Part shown: positions 8,115-16,951 of the stretch, piece after piece
Numbering within the stretch: the stretch's first letter is position 1
Layout of the letters: each line of letters begins with the position of its first letter
Origin: FEN-987 sp049521055
Lineage (GTDB): Archaea; Thermoproteota; Bathyarchaeia; 40CM-2-53-6
NCBI GenBank assembly: GCA_049521055.1
Contig: JBEKPE010000001.1
Coordinates: 62,001-126,000, forward strand
Direction of reading: 5' to 3'
Length of the DNA: 64,000 bases
Made by a program: the position numbers and the translations under genes
Notes under the pieces: model-generated
Database searches by the model: none
What the model was told of the DNA's origin: nothing
What the model saw: the letters and a program-made list of their open reading frames with translations, nothing else

Positions 8115-8984
8115 TTATTCCCCCCAGGCAGCATAACAGAAGCCAACCGTATCGCTAAGCCTCGCAAGAGGATGCTTCCAATGAATTCTGCCCACGGGAC
8201 TCCGCCCATATGACCCTTCGGGATCGTAGTTTTCAGCAATCGCTGACAATTCAAGATGGGAAAGCCCTTTGAAGAATTTCCTCATAGAGTTTGCCTCTTC
8301 CTCGACCGCCTCTCTGATGTCATTATCCCGAGAGGAATCTTGTGGGATTTCGTCTGGATCATAACCCTCTTGATAGCCATAGTACTCGTCGTAGAGTGCC
8401 TCCTCAAGACCGGAGAGTGAACCAACTTCATATGTGTACGATGCTATTTCATGACTATTATCACAATGTGGACAGTACTTCCATATTGCCTGTTCATCAC
8501 TGATGTCAGCGATTTGGTAGTGTGTCGTTGAGCCGGGCACCAAATAGAGAATATAATATGCGAAGCGATTGCAGTTGTGACAAATCGGAAAACGCAACGG
8601 GAAGAGTTCGATCTCATTAGAGTCAATGTCCACGAGAGCAATTTCATATTTCTTCCCGCGCGTCTGTATGGAGTCAACATAATCGTCAATGTTCTTGTAA
8701 TTGATATTGGTAGTTACATCAAAATTGGTCATAGTACGACCGTTTGTCTTAAGTCCGGTAAAATCCGCCTTCGCTCCCGAGTCAAGCAGAGGTTCCAAAT
8801 AGTACTGATCTTTGTAACGGTCGTAGAAGATTAATTCTCCTCGGGTCCCGACCACTATACGTTTATCGAGTGGTGACTTGTCAAGAATCCTCATGGCGGA
8901 GTCAAGTCCATAACGTTCGTAGGTTGCAAACACGTGAGCTCTCAAATCTCTTAACTGCGTAGCAGGATGAGATCTCAAAGTCAA
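8115..8984 (-). CDS. Zinc-ribbon protein, possible nuclease fold
   Basis: This 289-residue protein contains a four-cysteine site, CHNC near residue 135 and CPHC near residue 171, that probably binds zinc. Upstream lies a beta-rich part with a pattern DFTGLK...MTNFDVTTNINYK that resembles PD-(D/E)xK-type cores, but I cannot establish it. The C-terminal third is acidic and helical. The gene begins with TTG at 8984 and has no close co-directional partner. It could be a restriction-like or DNA/RNA-binding protein of the island. Function is not assigned. Confidence 0.5.
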   Translation of the reverse strand: MTLRSHPATQLRDLRAHVFATYERYGLDSAMRILDKSPLDKRIVVGTRGELIFYDRYKDQYYLEPLLDSGAKADFTGLKTNGRTMTNFDVTTNINYKNIDDYVDSIQTRGKKYEIALVDIDSNEIELFPLRFPICHNCNRFAYYILYLVPGSTTHYQIADISDEQAIWKYCPHCDNSHEIASYTYEVGSLSGLEEALYDEYYGYQEGYDPDEIPQDSSRDNDIREAVEEEANSMRKFFKGLSHLELSAIAENYDPEGSYGRSPVGRIHWKHPLARLSDTVGFCYAAWGE

Positions 8985-9193
8985 GGCGAACCTCCTTACT
9001 TTCAGTCTTATTGCCCTATTATCTTCTTATTTGCGACTCCTCACAGTTAAGCTCAAGATTCAATTCAATTGACTCCAGAAAACAAAGAGTCGATGACTAC
9101 TTTCCTAAGGCAACTTCGTCATTCTCGGAAGTCTTGAGCCTGTTCCATCGAGAATCGAAGGCGACGCCTCTCATGCCCCTGATTTGGATTCTT

Positions 9194-9226
9194 GGTGGGT
9201 GTGCGTACCATTAGACCCACACACAC
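9194..9226. repeat. GTGTGTG-family repeat, copy 6; partner of 20-bp direct repeat
   Basis: The left arm GTGGGTGTG pairs with CACACACAC with one mismatch. Bases 9207-9226 are identical to 1251-1270. The surrounding gene-free stretch 8985-9475 holds nothing else I can support. Confidence 0.6.
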
Positions 9227-9475
9227 AAAATTGCATGAACACCGACGGTTCAGGAGTTGCCTACGCGTTCCTATATTCCATCCTTCCGTTCGTCGCTCGC
9301 TATTTCATTTAGAGGCCACACCTTTGGATGAGCGTGGCCGTGGAAGATTTGGGAAAGAATAGTTTGGTTACCTTGCCTTTCGGTTCACTAAGTCCGCGTT
9401 CAGTTGGACGCAATCGCGGGATCAATTTCTGTACCTAAATACCTAACGGCAAGCAGTCGGTCTGGCAGAGGCTTA

Positions 9476-9952
9476 ATGCCATTTCATGTTAGGCACGCCA
9501 TTGGCGAGGATCACGCTTCAATTCTTGAGATAGCGAGATCCCTGAGCCCCGAATGGTTTAGTGAACTGGGAATCAAGGATATCGCTAGAGACCTTCAGAT
9601 CGAAAAGGGATTGATAGCCGAGGAAGATGGGAAGGCTGTCGGTTTTGTGATCTACTGTGCCAAAGACGACAGGACGGCGGAGTTGAGCTGGATTGGCGTT
9701 CGTCCAGAAATTCACAGAAAGGGCATCGGTCGAGCCCTTGTGAGCGCCCTTGAAGCCTCGCTAGCACAACGCGGGTTTCGGACCCTTGAAGTATCTACAG
9801 TCGCTGCAACGATCGAAGACGAATCCTACTCTAGAACAAGAAGCTTCTATCGCGCCGTTGGGTTCTCGGATGTTCAAATTGATATGAAATGGTATCCGAG
9901 TGGGGCTGATAGGCTCCTGCTGAAGAAGCCTCTATCCAGTCAAGCGAAGTAA
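9476..9952 (+). CDS. GNAT-family N-acetyltransferase
   Basis: From the ATG at 9476 (preceded by GGCAGAGG) the protein has 158 residues and begins directly with the GNAT strand FHVRHAIGEDHASILEIA. The acetyl-CoA-binding region is visible as IGVRPEIHRKGIGRALVSAL, with the Q/R-x-x-G-x-G/A loop as RKGIGRA. The C-terminal part (FYRAVGF) is typical of GNAT. The acceptor substrate is unknown; protein or amino-acid-like amines are usual. A TTG at 9404 would add 24 residues not typical of the family. It converges with pdhC. Confidence 0.8.
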   Translation: MPFHVRHAIGEDHASILEIARSLSPEWFSELGIKDIARDLQIEKGLIAEEDGKAVGFVIYCAKDDRTAELSWIGVRPEIHRKGIGRALVSALEASLAQRGFRTLEVSTVAATIEDESYSRTRSFYRAVGFSDVQIDMKWYPSGADRLLLKKPLSSQAK

Positions 9953-10010
9953 GTTCTCTCAGAATAACGGCAGGACTTCATAAGTCCATTCTGAGCGTTT
10001 AGAGCGTCAT

Positions 10011-11267
10011 TTAGTCCGTCTCGAGAAGAAGGAGCTTTGGATCTTCTAGGTATTGTTTGATTGCGTTTACGAAACGGGCTGCCATTGCGCCATCCAATAC
10101 TCTGTGGTCGAAGGATAGGGAGAGGTAGGTCATGTCGCGGATTGTGATTTGGTTGTCTTTGACGACTGGCCGTTTGGTGATTTTATGTAGCCCAAGTATC
10201 GCGACTTCTGGGTAATTGATTATTGGGGTAGCGAACACTCCGCCGATTCCACCTACGTTGGTTATTGTAAAGGTGCTTCCCTGAACTTCATTCAACGCCA
10301 ACTGACCTGCATGAGCTTTCTCGCTCAGGGTTGCAATTTCTGTTGCGAGTTGAGTTATCGATTTGCGATCGGCATCTTTGACCACCGGAACTACTAACCC
10401 CGACTCAGTGTCAGTCGCTATTCCAATATTGTAGTATTTCTTGAGCACTATCTCCTCTTTTTCGTCGTCCAAACTGGAGTTTAGGTACGGGTACTGTTTC
10501 AGTGCCGGAATTAGCGCCTTCATGACGAAGGGCAGGTAGGTCAACTTTACTCCACGCTTCTCAGCGGCAGCCTTCGCCGTCTCTCTCAGGTGGACGACTT
10601 CGGTCATGTCAACTTCGTCCACGTGGGTTACTTGTGCCGCCGCATTCTTGGATTTGAGCATATGTTCCGCAACTTTTCTTCGGATTCCGCGTAACGGAAC
10701 CCGCTCCTCAACACCACGCGGCCCAGAAGTGGTCACGGTTACAGCCGCGACCGCTCCCCCTAGCTGTTTGAACCGTTGCACGTCCTCGTCTGTAATTCGG
10801 CCTCCGCGGCCAGTTCCCTGGACAACAGATAGGTCTACGCCAAGATCTCTCGCAAGCTTTCGAGTCGCAGGTGTCGCTAAGACTTCTTCGGGTTTCCGTG
10901 AAACTTGAGGGGGGGTTGTTAGTGGGATTTCTTGGGGCCTAGCAATCGTGGGTGTTTTCGCGGGTGTGGGAAGAGATGGTTTCGTGGCGACGGGGGTTCT
11001 TTCTGATCCCGGAACACTTGGTTGTCCACCTTTCTCTTCTATTGAGAGGAGAGCTTGTCCTACCTTGACGACTTCGCCCTCTTTGGCCATGAGTTTCTGG
11101 ATTGTTCCTTGCTTGGGGGAAGGTATCTCTACGTTGACCTTATCGGTCATGATCTCGACGAGGGGCTGGTTCTCCTTAATCGAGTCTCCTTCTTTCACAA
11201 GCCATTTGACAACCTCGCCTTCAGCCACGCCTTCACCTATGTCCGGAAGGCGAAACTCGTAGACCAA
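10011..11267 (-). CDS. pdhC: 2-oxoacid dehydrogenase E2 (dihydrolipoyl acyltransferase)
   Basis: E2 is the core of the pyruvate (or branched-chain 2-oxoacid) dehydrogenase complex and transfers the acyl group from lipoate to CoA. Its 418 residues include a lipoyl domain (1-80) with the modified lysine in MTDKVNV (Lys43), a Pro/Thr/Ala-rich linker, a peripheral-subunit-binding domain (about 131-167, ATRKLARDLGVDL...GRGGRITDEDV), and the catalytic domain ending in SFDHRVLDGA (His388, Asp392). It follows E1-beta by 20 bases. Whether the physiological substrate is pyruvate or branched-chain oxoacids cannot be decided from sequence alone, so the symbol is provisional. Confidence 0.93.
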   Translation of the reverse strand: MVYEFRLPDIGEGVAEGEVVKWLVKEGDSIKENQPLVEIMTDKVNVEIPSPKQGTIQKLMAKEGEVVKVGQALLSIEEKGGQPSVPGSERTPVATKPSLPTPAKTPTIARPQEIPLTTPPQVSRKPEEVLATPATRKLARDLGVDLSVVQGTGRGGRITDEDVQRFKQLGGAVAAVTVTTSGPRGVEERVPLRGIRRKVAEHMLKSKNAAAQVTHVDEVDMTEVVHLRETAKAAAEKRGVKLTYLPFVMKALIPALKQYPYLNSSLDDEKEEIVLKKYYNIGIATDTESGLVVPVVKDADRKSITQLATEIATLSEKAHAGQLALNEVQGSTFTITNVGGIGGVFATPIINYPEVAILGLHKITKRPVVKDNQITIRDMTYLSLSFDHRVLDGAMAARFVNAIKQYLEDPKLLLLETD

Positions 11268-11287
11268 TTAGTATCACTTTGTCCTGG

Positions 11288-12262
11288 TTAGAAGTTGTGG
11301 ACTTTTTCGATTGCTGTTAGGACCCGAGTGGCGTTGGGCATGTATTCGTCTTCGAGAACGTATGGGAACGGGACGTCGAAGCCTGCTACCCGTAGGATAG
11401 GCGCCTTCAAACTTAGAATGCAACGTTCCGCGATCTGTGCCGCTATTTCTGCGCCGAACCCGCAGGTCTTGCATGCTTCGTGTAGAATCACAACCCTTCC
11501 TGTTTTCTTAACTGAATTGATGATTGTTTCGATGTCGAAGGGTACGATGGTTCTGATGTCAACCACTTCCACATTGATGCCTTTGGCCGCCGCAAGTTCC
11601 GCCGCTTCCAATGCTACGTGGAGCATCGCCCCGTAAGCGAACACGACTACATCATTACCCTCGCGAGCGATGTTGGCCTTGCCTATGGGGACTGTGTATT
11701 CCTCGTCGGGTACCTCTCCGCGGACTGTTCGATAGATTTTCTTCGGCTCAAGAAACATGACAGGATCGGGATCGCGCATTGCGGATGTGAGTAGGCCTTT
11801 GGCGTCGTAGGGTGTTGCTGGAATCACAACTTTGAGTCCCGGTGTGTGGGCGAAGAAGGCTTCAGTGCTTTGAGAATGGTAATGGCTGCCCCTGATACCG
11901 CCCCCGTAAGGGGTCCTGATCACGACTGGGGTTGTGTATTGGCCTCCGGATCGGTATCGGAACTTGGCAAGTTCGCTTTGGATTTGGTCGAACCCTGGGT
12001 AAATGAAATCCATGAACTGAATCTCCGGTACAGGCCTTAACCCATAGAGGGCCATTCCGATGGAGACCCCGATGATTCCTGATTCGGCGAGGGGTGTGTC
12101 GATGACGCGGTTTGGGCCAAATTCTTGGTATAATCCTTCAGTTGCTCGAAAAACGCCGCCGTTGATGCCTACATCTTCACCCAGTATTACCACCTTGTCG
12201 TTTCGCGTCATCTCTTCCCGTAACGCGTGGTTGACTGCTTGAACCACGTTCAGAACGGTCAA
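11288..12262 (-). CDS. pdhB: 2-oxoacid dehydrogenase E1 beta subunit
   Basis: This is the beta subunit of the thiamine-diphosphate-dependent E1, which decarboxylates the 2-oxoacid and acylates E2 lipoate. At 324 residues it is full length. It shows the family opening VVILGEDVGINGGVFRAT, the segment EIQFMDFIYPGFDQI, and the C-terminal transketolase domain (VVILHEACKTCGFGAEIAA). Its start overlaps the stop of E1-alpha by four bases (ATGA), which indicates translational coupling. It lies in the cluster lipA, E1-alpha, E1-beta, E2. Confidence 0.94.
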   Translation of the reverse strand: MTVLNVVQAVNHALREEMTRNDKVVILGEDVGINGGVFRATEGLYQEFGPNRVIDTPLAESGIIGVSIGMALYGLRPVPEIQFMDFIYPGFDQIQSELAKFRYRSGGQYTTPVVIRTPYGGGIRGSHYHSQSTEAFFAHTPGLKVVIPATPYDAKGLLTSAMRDPDPVMFLEPKKIYRTVRGEVPDEEYTVPIGKANIAREGNDVVVFAYGAMLHVALEAAELAAAKGINVEVVDIRTIVPFDIETIINSVKKTGRVVILHEACKTCGFGAEIAAQIAERCILSLKAPILRVAGFDVPFPYVLEDEYMPNATRVLTAIEKVHNF

Positions 12263-13347
12263 TTATGGTCCCCTTGCTGCTTCTCTTCGCGCAGCTCTCT
12301 CAACTGTTCTTCGAGATTCCACGGCATTTCGGCGTACACATCTGTGAATAGGGTTTCGAGTGCGGGTTTCGGTAGTTTCTCAGCGTGCTGGACCGCTTCG
12401 TCTATTTCGCGGTTTGTTTCATCCTGTGTCTTCTTTTCTTCCGCTTCGCTCCACATTCCCTTCCATTCCAGGTACTTTCGGAATCGTACCAGTGGATCTC
12501 GTTTCTGCCATTCTTCTAGTTCTTGTTGTGAACTGTAGCGTTTTGGATCATCCGAAGACGAGTGTGCGCCCATGCGGTAGGTGACGGCTTCAATGAGAGT
12601 TGGGCCTCCACCCTTACGTGCTTTTTCGACGGCGTCTTTTGTGGTGCGATAGACAGCGAGAATATCGTTTCCGTCGACGCGAATACCTTCGAACCCGTAG
12701 GCCTGCGCCTTGATGGCTATAGTCTCAGAAGCGGTCTGTCGCTCGACCGGGACGGAAATGGCCCAATGGTTGTTTATGCAGAAGAATACGGTTGGAGTCT
12801 TGTATACGCCGGCGAAATTCATCCCCGTATGAAAATCGTTTTCAGACGTGCCCCCGTCTCCGAAGTAAGTCAGCGTCACTATCGGGTCTCCTTTGATCTT
12901 CGCTGCGAGGGCCACGCCAACTGCCTGTGGGAGTTGCGTTGCTATGGGTGCGGATCCCGTAACGTAATTAGCGGTCTTGACGCCGAAGAGATTGGTCAGC
13001 TGTCGACCTTTCTGAACGTCTTCAGCATTAGCAAAGTATTGGTCGAGTAGTTGATTGAGTGTGATGCCGCGTAGAAGCATTGAACCTATTTCGCGGTATG
13101 CGGGGAAAACCCAGTCTTCCGGTTTCAAAGCATAGGCGCTTCCAATATGCGCAGCTTCCTGCCCCAAACATCCAATGTAGAAACCTATGCGTCCCTGTCG
13201 TTGCAATTGTAACCCGCGAGTATCCAGGTTTCTCGTCAGAACCATTACTCGGTAGAGCCGCTTCAACTCGTCTTTGGGGATGTCTGGCTCCATTTTCGCG
13301 ACTGACTCACCGCTAGGCTTGATAACCTGCAGTAACTCGAGAGTCAA
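12259..13347 (-). CDS. pdhA: 2-oxoacid dehydrogenase E1 alpha subunit
   Basis: This is the catalytic alpha subunit of E1. Its 362 residues carry the thiamine-diphosphate motif beginning GDGGTSENDFH (Gly163-Asp-Gly165) and ending in CINN (192-193). The phosphorylation-loop region YRMGAHSSSDDPKRY is also present. The start is TTG at 13347. There is a 114-base gap to lipA upstream and a four-base overlap with E1-beta downstream. The long N-terminus resembles Gram-positive and archaeal PDH/BCKDH alpha chains. Substrate choice is not certain. Confidence 0.94.
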   Translation of the reverse strand: MTLELLQVIKPSGESVAKMEPDIPKDELKRLYRVMVLTRNLDTRGLQLQRQGRIGFYIGCLGQEAAHIGSAYALKPEDWVFPAYREIGSMLLRGITLNQLLDQYFANAEDVQKGRQLTNLFGVKTANYVTGSAPIATQLPQAVGVALAAKIKGDPIVTLTYFGDGGTSENDFHTGMNFAGVYKTPTVFFCINNHWAISVPVERQTASETIAIKAQAYGFEGIRVDGNDILAVYRTTKDAVEKARKGGGPTLIEAVTYRMGAHSSSDDPKRYSSQQELEEWQKRDPLVRFRKYLEWKGMWSEAEEKKTQDETNREIDEAVQHAEKLPKPALETLFTDVYAEMPWNLEEQLRELREEKQQGDHN

Positions 13348-13461
13348 ACCTTAACCCCTATTGAGGCTGCGTGAAACGAAGGCAAAGCCGAACTAGGGCT
13401 TGTAAAGCTTACTCTTACAACGGGTCGTCTGAGAAACTGCTTGCTTCAATGCTGTTAAAGA

Positions 13462-14394
13462 TCAGTTAATGGCTACCATTTTCTTCTTACGAATTAGCGC
13501 TTCGAGGAAGAACTCTCCAGCCCTGTATGAGCTCCTAACAAACGGGCCCGACGCCACGTACAAAAATCCTAGGTCATCAGCAAGGCGCTTGTACCGTTCG
13601 AACGTTCCCGGGCTGACATATTCGGCTACTGGAATATGGCCCTTCGATGGTCGAAGGTACTGGCCAAGGGTTAGAACGTCTACATCTGCTCGCCTCAAGT
13701 CTTCCATGGTCTTGACGATATCACTCTCGGTTTCGCCCAAGCCGAGCATAATAGATGATTTCGAGTATACTGAGGAGTCGACTTCCTTGATGTGCTTGAG
13801 AACTCGAAGCGATTGTTCGTAGGTTGCTCTTGGATCTCGCACTTTCGGTGTTAGCGTTTTGGTGGTTTCGATGTTATGCGCAACCACTTCGGATCCCGCG
13901 TCTACCACTTTCTTCACGTCGTCCAGATTTCCTTGAAAGTCGGGTATGAGGACTTCAGTGATTACGTTTGGATCTCGCTTCTTGATCGCTCGTATTGTGG
14001 ATGCGAAGTGTCCCGCACCGCCATCGGGAAGGTCATCTCGGTCGACGGATGTTATCACCACGTACCGTAATCCCAAGTCCGCGATGGCATCCGCAACCTT
14101 CACCGGCTCGAAAAGATCCAACGCGCCGTGCGGGTTTCCGCTATTAACCATGCAAAAGCGGCAACCACGAGTACATGTGTCACCCATCAGCATGAAAGTT
14201 GCCGTTCCGCCGCCCCAACATTCAGCCACGTTCGGACAGTGCGCTTCCTCACAGACGGTGTGGAGGCTATGATTTCGCAGGAGACCTTTGATCTTCGCGT
14301 AATTGTCGCCCGACGGAGCCCTCACACGTAACCAATCCGGCTTCCCCTTTGGCTCAACATCTTGAATCTGGATCACGTGCGAGTATCTGGGCAT
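13462..14394 (-). CDS. lipA: Lipoyl synthase
   Basis: LipA is a radical-SAM enzyme that inserts two sulfur atoms into protein-bound octanoyl groups to make lipoate, needed here for the E2 lipoyl lysine. The 310-residue protein has both iron-sulfur sites: the auxiliary cluster cysteines C48, C53 and C59 (CEEAHCPNVAEC) and the radical-SAM C74-x3-C78-x2-C81. The C-terminal RSSYRAGE with the serine cluster ligand is present. It is first in the cluster feeding E1 and E2, which makes sense functionally. No lipoate ligase or octanoyltransferase is in the window. Confidence 0.96.
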   Translation of the reverse strand: MPRYSHVIQIQDVEPKGKPDWLRVRAPSGDNYAKIKGLLRNHSLHTVCEEAHCPNVAECWGGGTATFMLMGDTCTRGCRFCMVNSGNPHGALDLFEPVKVADAIADLGLRYVVITSVDRDDLPDGGAGHFASTIRAIKKRDPNVITEVLIPDFQGNLDDVKKVVDAGSEVVAHNIETTKTLTPKVRDPRATYEQSLRVLKHIKEVDSSVYSKSSIMLGLGETESDIVKTMEDLRRADVDVLTLGQYLRPSKGHIPVAEYVSPGTFERYKRLADDLGFLYVASGPFVRSSYRAGEFFLEALIRKKKMVAIN

Positions 14395-14498
14395 GCGCGG
14401 CCGGACCTGACCAGATCAAATCCTCAATGCTCCGTAATTGTACCTTTTGCTTAGGTGGTTCCGAAACCTCACTCCATGATTTGCTTTCAACCGTTGAA

Positions 14499-14535
14499 GG
14501 GTGGGATACACCCTTTGGGGGGGTGTGACCCACCC
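14499..14535. repeat. Long GC-rich hairpin upstream of lipA and APC permease
   Basis: GGGTGGG-AT-ACACCC pairs with GGGTGT-GA-CCCACCC around a TTTGGGG loop: 13 paired bases with a two-base internal bulge. It lies between two divergent genes in a 336-base gene-free stretch (14395-14730), so it is not a terminator. It could be an operator, an RNA structure, or a mobile-element remnant. Confidence 0.55.
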
Positions 14536-14558
14536 TCGGCGTTCTGAACTTTCACAAC

Positions 14559-14586
14559 CGGATGTAGTAGTCGGCTACTACATCCG
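14559..14586. repeat. Perfect 12-bp inverted repeat
   Basis: CGGATGTAGTAG and CTACTACATCCG flank the four bases TCGG, giving a perfect 28-base hairpin. It lies 24 bases beyond the preceding hairpin and about 145 bases before the APC permease start. A dimeric regulator site or a structured leader are the obvious possibilities. Confidence 0.6.
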
Positions 14587-14730
14587 ACGAAGCATGGCCC
14601 ACCGCTACCCGAATGGCAGAAGGGTCCGTGCCAAAGAAGATCCATGGTGCGGCACCTTCATCGTAATAGGGAAGGCGATTGCAAGGGAGGCTACAGTTGG
14701 TTAGGCGGACAAGTCGGGGTTTGTTTGTGA

Positions 14731-16023
14731 TTGGCTGAGAGCACGCCGCAGAATGCGGGTCAACAGGCTGGCCTACGAAAAGCGATTCGGTTGAGGCATG
14801 CTGTGGCGTTGTACGCGAGTTCAGTTCTAGGGTCTGGTATTCTAGTTCTCCCGGGACTGACGGCAAAAATCGCCGGCCCCGCCTCCCTCCTGGCCTGGGT
14901 GTTTCTTTCGTTGGCCAGCTATCCGTTCGCCTACACTTTTGCGTCCCTGTCTGCGCGCCGTCCTGAGTCTGGGGGGATCTACGCGTTCGCGAGGGAATGT
15001 TTCGGGTTTCGGGTTGGGGCAGTGGTTGGGTGGTTGTTTGCGTTCTGTGTGATTACGGGTGCGCCTGCGGTTACGCTGATCGCTGCGTCGTATATCGGCT
15101 ACGCGTTCCCCCTCAGCACGGCTGAGACGTACCTGATAGCATTCGGAATTGTTGCTTCAGCTTTCGCGATAAATTATAGGGGAATTGTGATCAGCACTAG
15201 AATTCAGTTGGCGATCGTCGTCTCTATAGTTGCGTTACTCGTCGCGACAATCGCCTCGTCCGCCTTCTTTGTCAAGCCACAAAATTTTGAACCGTTTTTT
15301 ACTGCCGGCCCGTTGGCGGTGGGAACGGCCGCCGCCTTGATTTTCTGGTCGTACATAGGATATGAGAACACTTCAAACGTGGCTGAGGAGTTTGAGAATC
15401 CGAAGAAGGATTTTCATCGCAGCATAGTACTCAGCGTATTGTTGATCAGTTTTCTGCAAATAGCAGTCGCCTTTGTCACCATTGGGACCCACGCGTATGA
15501 GGCGGGAGGGAGCGTGGCGCCGTTCGCGGTGATTTTGTCAAACGTGATGGGCAGATATGCTGGGGAGGGGACGGCGTTGGTTGCAGTTTTCATAATATTC
15601 GGGACGGTGAACGCTTACACGACTGGCGTGTCGAGGCTGTTGTATGCGGTGGCAAGGGATGGTGGGCTCCCACGGGCGTTAGCTCACATTAACCCCAAGA
15701 CCGGAGCCCCGGACAGTATTCTGATTGCACTCGTCGGCACATTTGTGGTGGTACTTGTCGTGTACTATTTTTCGCAGATGGATTTAGCAACGGCACTCTT
15801 GGTCCCAAGCGGGTCGTTCATTCTGCTTTACGTGGTGGGCTCAGCTGCGGGAGTGAAGCTGCTTGGCCGACCCAAGCGAGCCGGATTGAACTTCTATCTT
15901 CCGTTAACGTCTTTGGCTATTTCGCTCATCGTTCTTCCATTCATCGGCCTGCTACTTGTCCCGAGCCTCGTAGTTGTCGGCGTGGCAGCAGTCTACATTT
16001 ACTTGACCAAGCGAACTGTTTAG
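14731..16023 (+). CDS. APC-family amino-acid permease
   Basis: This is a 430-residue integral membrane protein with about 12 helices. The first helix carries the APC substrate motif GSGILVLPG (residues 37-45), and the segment IGYENTSNVAEEFENPKKDF matches helix 6 and the following loop of APC transporters. It probably imports amino acids or polyamines by proton or sodium symport; the substrate cannot be read from the sequence. The start is TTG at 14731. Its stop overlaps by four bases the end of the convergent winged-helix gene. The strong palindromes upstream may regulate it. Confidence 0.88.
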   Translation: MAESTPQNAGQQAGLRKAIRLRHAVALYASSVLGSGILVLPGLTAKIAGPASLLAWVFLSLASYPFAYTFASLSARRPESGGIYAFARECFGFRVGAVVGWLFAFCVITGAPAVTLIAASYIGYAFPLSTAETYLIAFGIVASAFAINYRGIVISTRIQLAIVVSIVALLVATIASSAFFVKPQNFEPFFTAGPLAVGTAAALIFWSYIGYENTSNVAEEFENPKKDFHRSIVLSVLLISFLQIAVAFVTIGTHAYEAGGSVAPFAVILSNVMGRYAGEGTALVAVFIIFGTVNAYTTGVSRLLYAVARDGGLPRALAHINPKTGAPDSILIALVGTFVVVLVVYYFSQMDLATALLVPSGSFILLYVVGSAAGVKLLGRPKRAGLNFYLPLTSLAISLIVLPFIGLLLVPSLVVVGVAAVYIYLTKRTV

Positions 16024-16331
16024 ATTTTGAACCCGAATGCAGAAGCGAACGATTCGACTCTTCTAAAATTGTTGAGGAACTCGATGCCTTTCTGTGTTAA
16101 GCTGTAGACCTTATCGTCTGTTCCAGTCTCTTGTATGACTCCTAAGGTCTTTAGTTCTTCGAGATATTTGATGAGTCGATCATGGGATAAGTTAGCTCCG
16201 TAGAGGATTCTAGTAGGCTTCGCTTGGTTGCTCTCACGCTGAATGACGTACATCACGTCCACATAGATTCGAAGTTGTGAGCGATACTTTGCAGTAGGCT
16301 TTACAGCTTGGCCCTGCGCGCCGGGGATCAT
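16020..16331 (-). CDS. Winged-helix regulator (COG3432-like)
   Basis: This 103-residue protein has a winged helix: YRSQLRIYVDVMYVIQ, then TRILYGANLSHDRLIKYLEELKTLGVI as the recognition segment, and YSLTQKGIEFLNNF as the wing. Such proteins are abundant in Thaumarchaeota. Its start overlaps the stop of the upstream membrane protein by four bases, so the two are translated together. That pairing suggests a membrane sensor with a cytosolic DNA-binding partner; this is inference. Confidence 0.75.
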   Translation of the reverse strand: MIPGAQGQAVKPTAKYRSQLRIYVDVMYVIQRESNQAKPTRILYGANLSHDRLIKYLEELKTLGVIQETGTDDKVYSLTQKGIEFLNNFRRVESFASAFGFKI

Positions 16332-16951
16332 ACGGGTTGATTCACCCTAAGCAGCATAGCCAACAAAAGAAGGAAACCAAACAATTGCGCGATCTGGGCA
16401 AACGGAAAGAAGAGAGGAGCTACGGTGAAAATTAGAAAGAATACGTGGGCCACTGAAAGCGAGGCAAATGCGCCGAAAACTAGCATTGAATTCGTATTCT
16501 TGTTCATGCTATAGTTGATCGCGGTTTGAGTAGCAATGTAGACGAGGAGAAAGATCAGGATAAGTTCCGTTACGGCGTTGCGTTCGAAGAACAATATCGG
16601 AACAGCTGCCAGCACCGCGGTCGAAGTGGTTACATTCCGAGCCTGGTGAACATACGCGTATACTAGTAATCCGTAGGCAACTAGTTGCGCGAGGAAGTTG
16701 ATCGAGTAGCCGACACCAAAAAGGTACAGAGACCCTCCGCGAAGACGAGCGAGAAGAACGATTAGGCTAGAGAGCCCGTCGATCAGCAAGCCAGCGCCGA
16801 TTAGAACGAAGCTCAGGTTAAGGTAGAGAAGAGTCTTCTCCTTCGATAGCTTGTAGCCCTTCAAGGCTTGATATGCGACAGCGATCGCGATCACGAACGC
16901 TATGAACTCCATCAAGGAGTCGAAACCAAAGAACCAGGAAGGACCAACCAA
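16328..16951 (-). CDS. Seven-TM membrane protein paired with regulator
   Basis: This is a 207-residue protein with about seven hydrophobic helices and short loops, beginning FGFDSLMEFIAFVIAIAVAYQALKGYKLS. The first-helix plus KGYK(L/R)(S/T) arrangement resembles the small proteins at 59395-59676 and haloarchaeal DUF7521-type proteins. It is coupled by a four-base overlap to the winged-helix gene. A sensory role is inferred from the pairing only. Confidence 0.65.
   Translation of the reverse strand: MVGPSWFFGFDSLMEFIAFVIAIAVAYQALKGYKLSKEKTLLYLNLSFVLIGAGLLIDGLSSLIVLLARLRGGSLYLFGVGYSINFLAQLVAYGLLVYAYVHQARNVTTSTAVLAAVPILFFERNAVTELILIFLLVYIATQTAINYSMNKNTNSMLVFGAFASLSVAHVFFLIFTVAPLFFPFAQIAQLFGFLLLLAMLLRVNQPV

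Noticed and set aside
9011..9214. 67-residue open frame in the gap before the GNAT gene
   Set aside because: Composition is low in structure signals, there is no ribosome site, and it runs into a hairpin repeat.
10606..11262. Long open frames on the plus strand opposite pdhC and pdhB
   Set aside because: They mirror the coding strand's codon bias, have Ser/Arg-rich composition with no domain features, and the minus-strand genes are certain.
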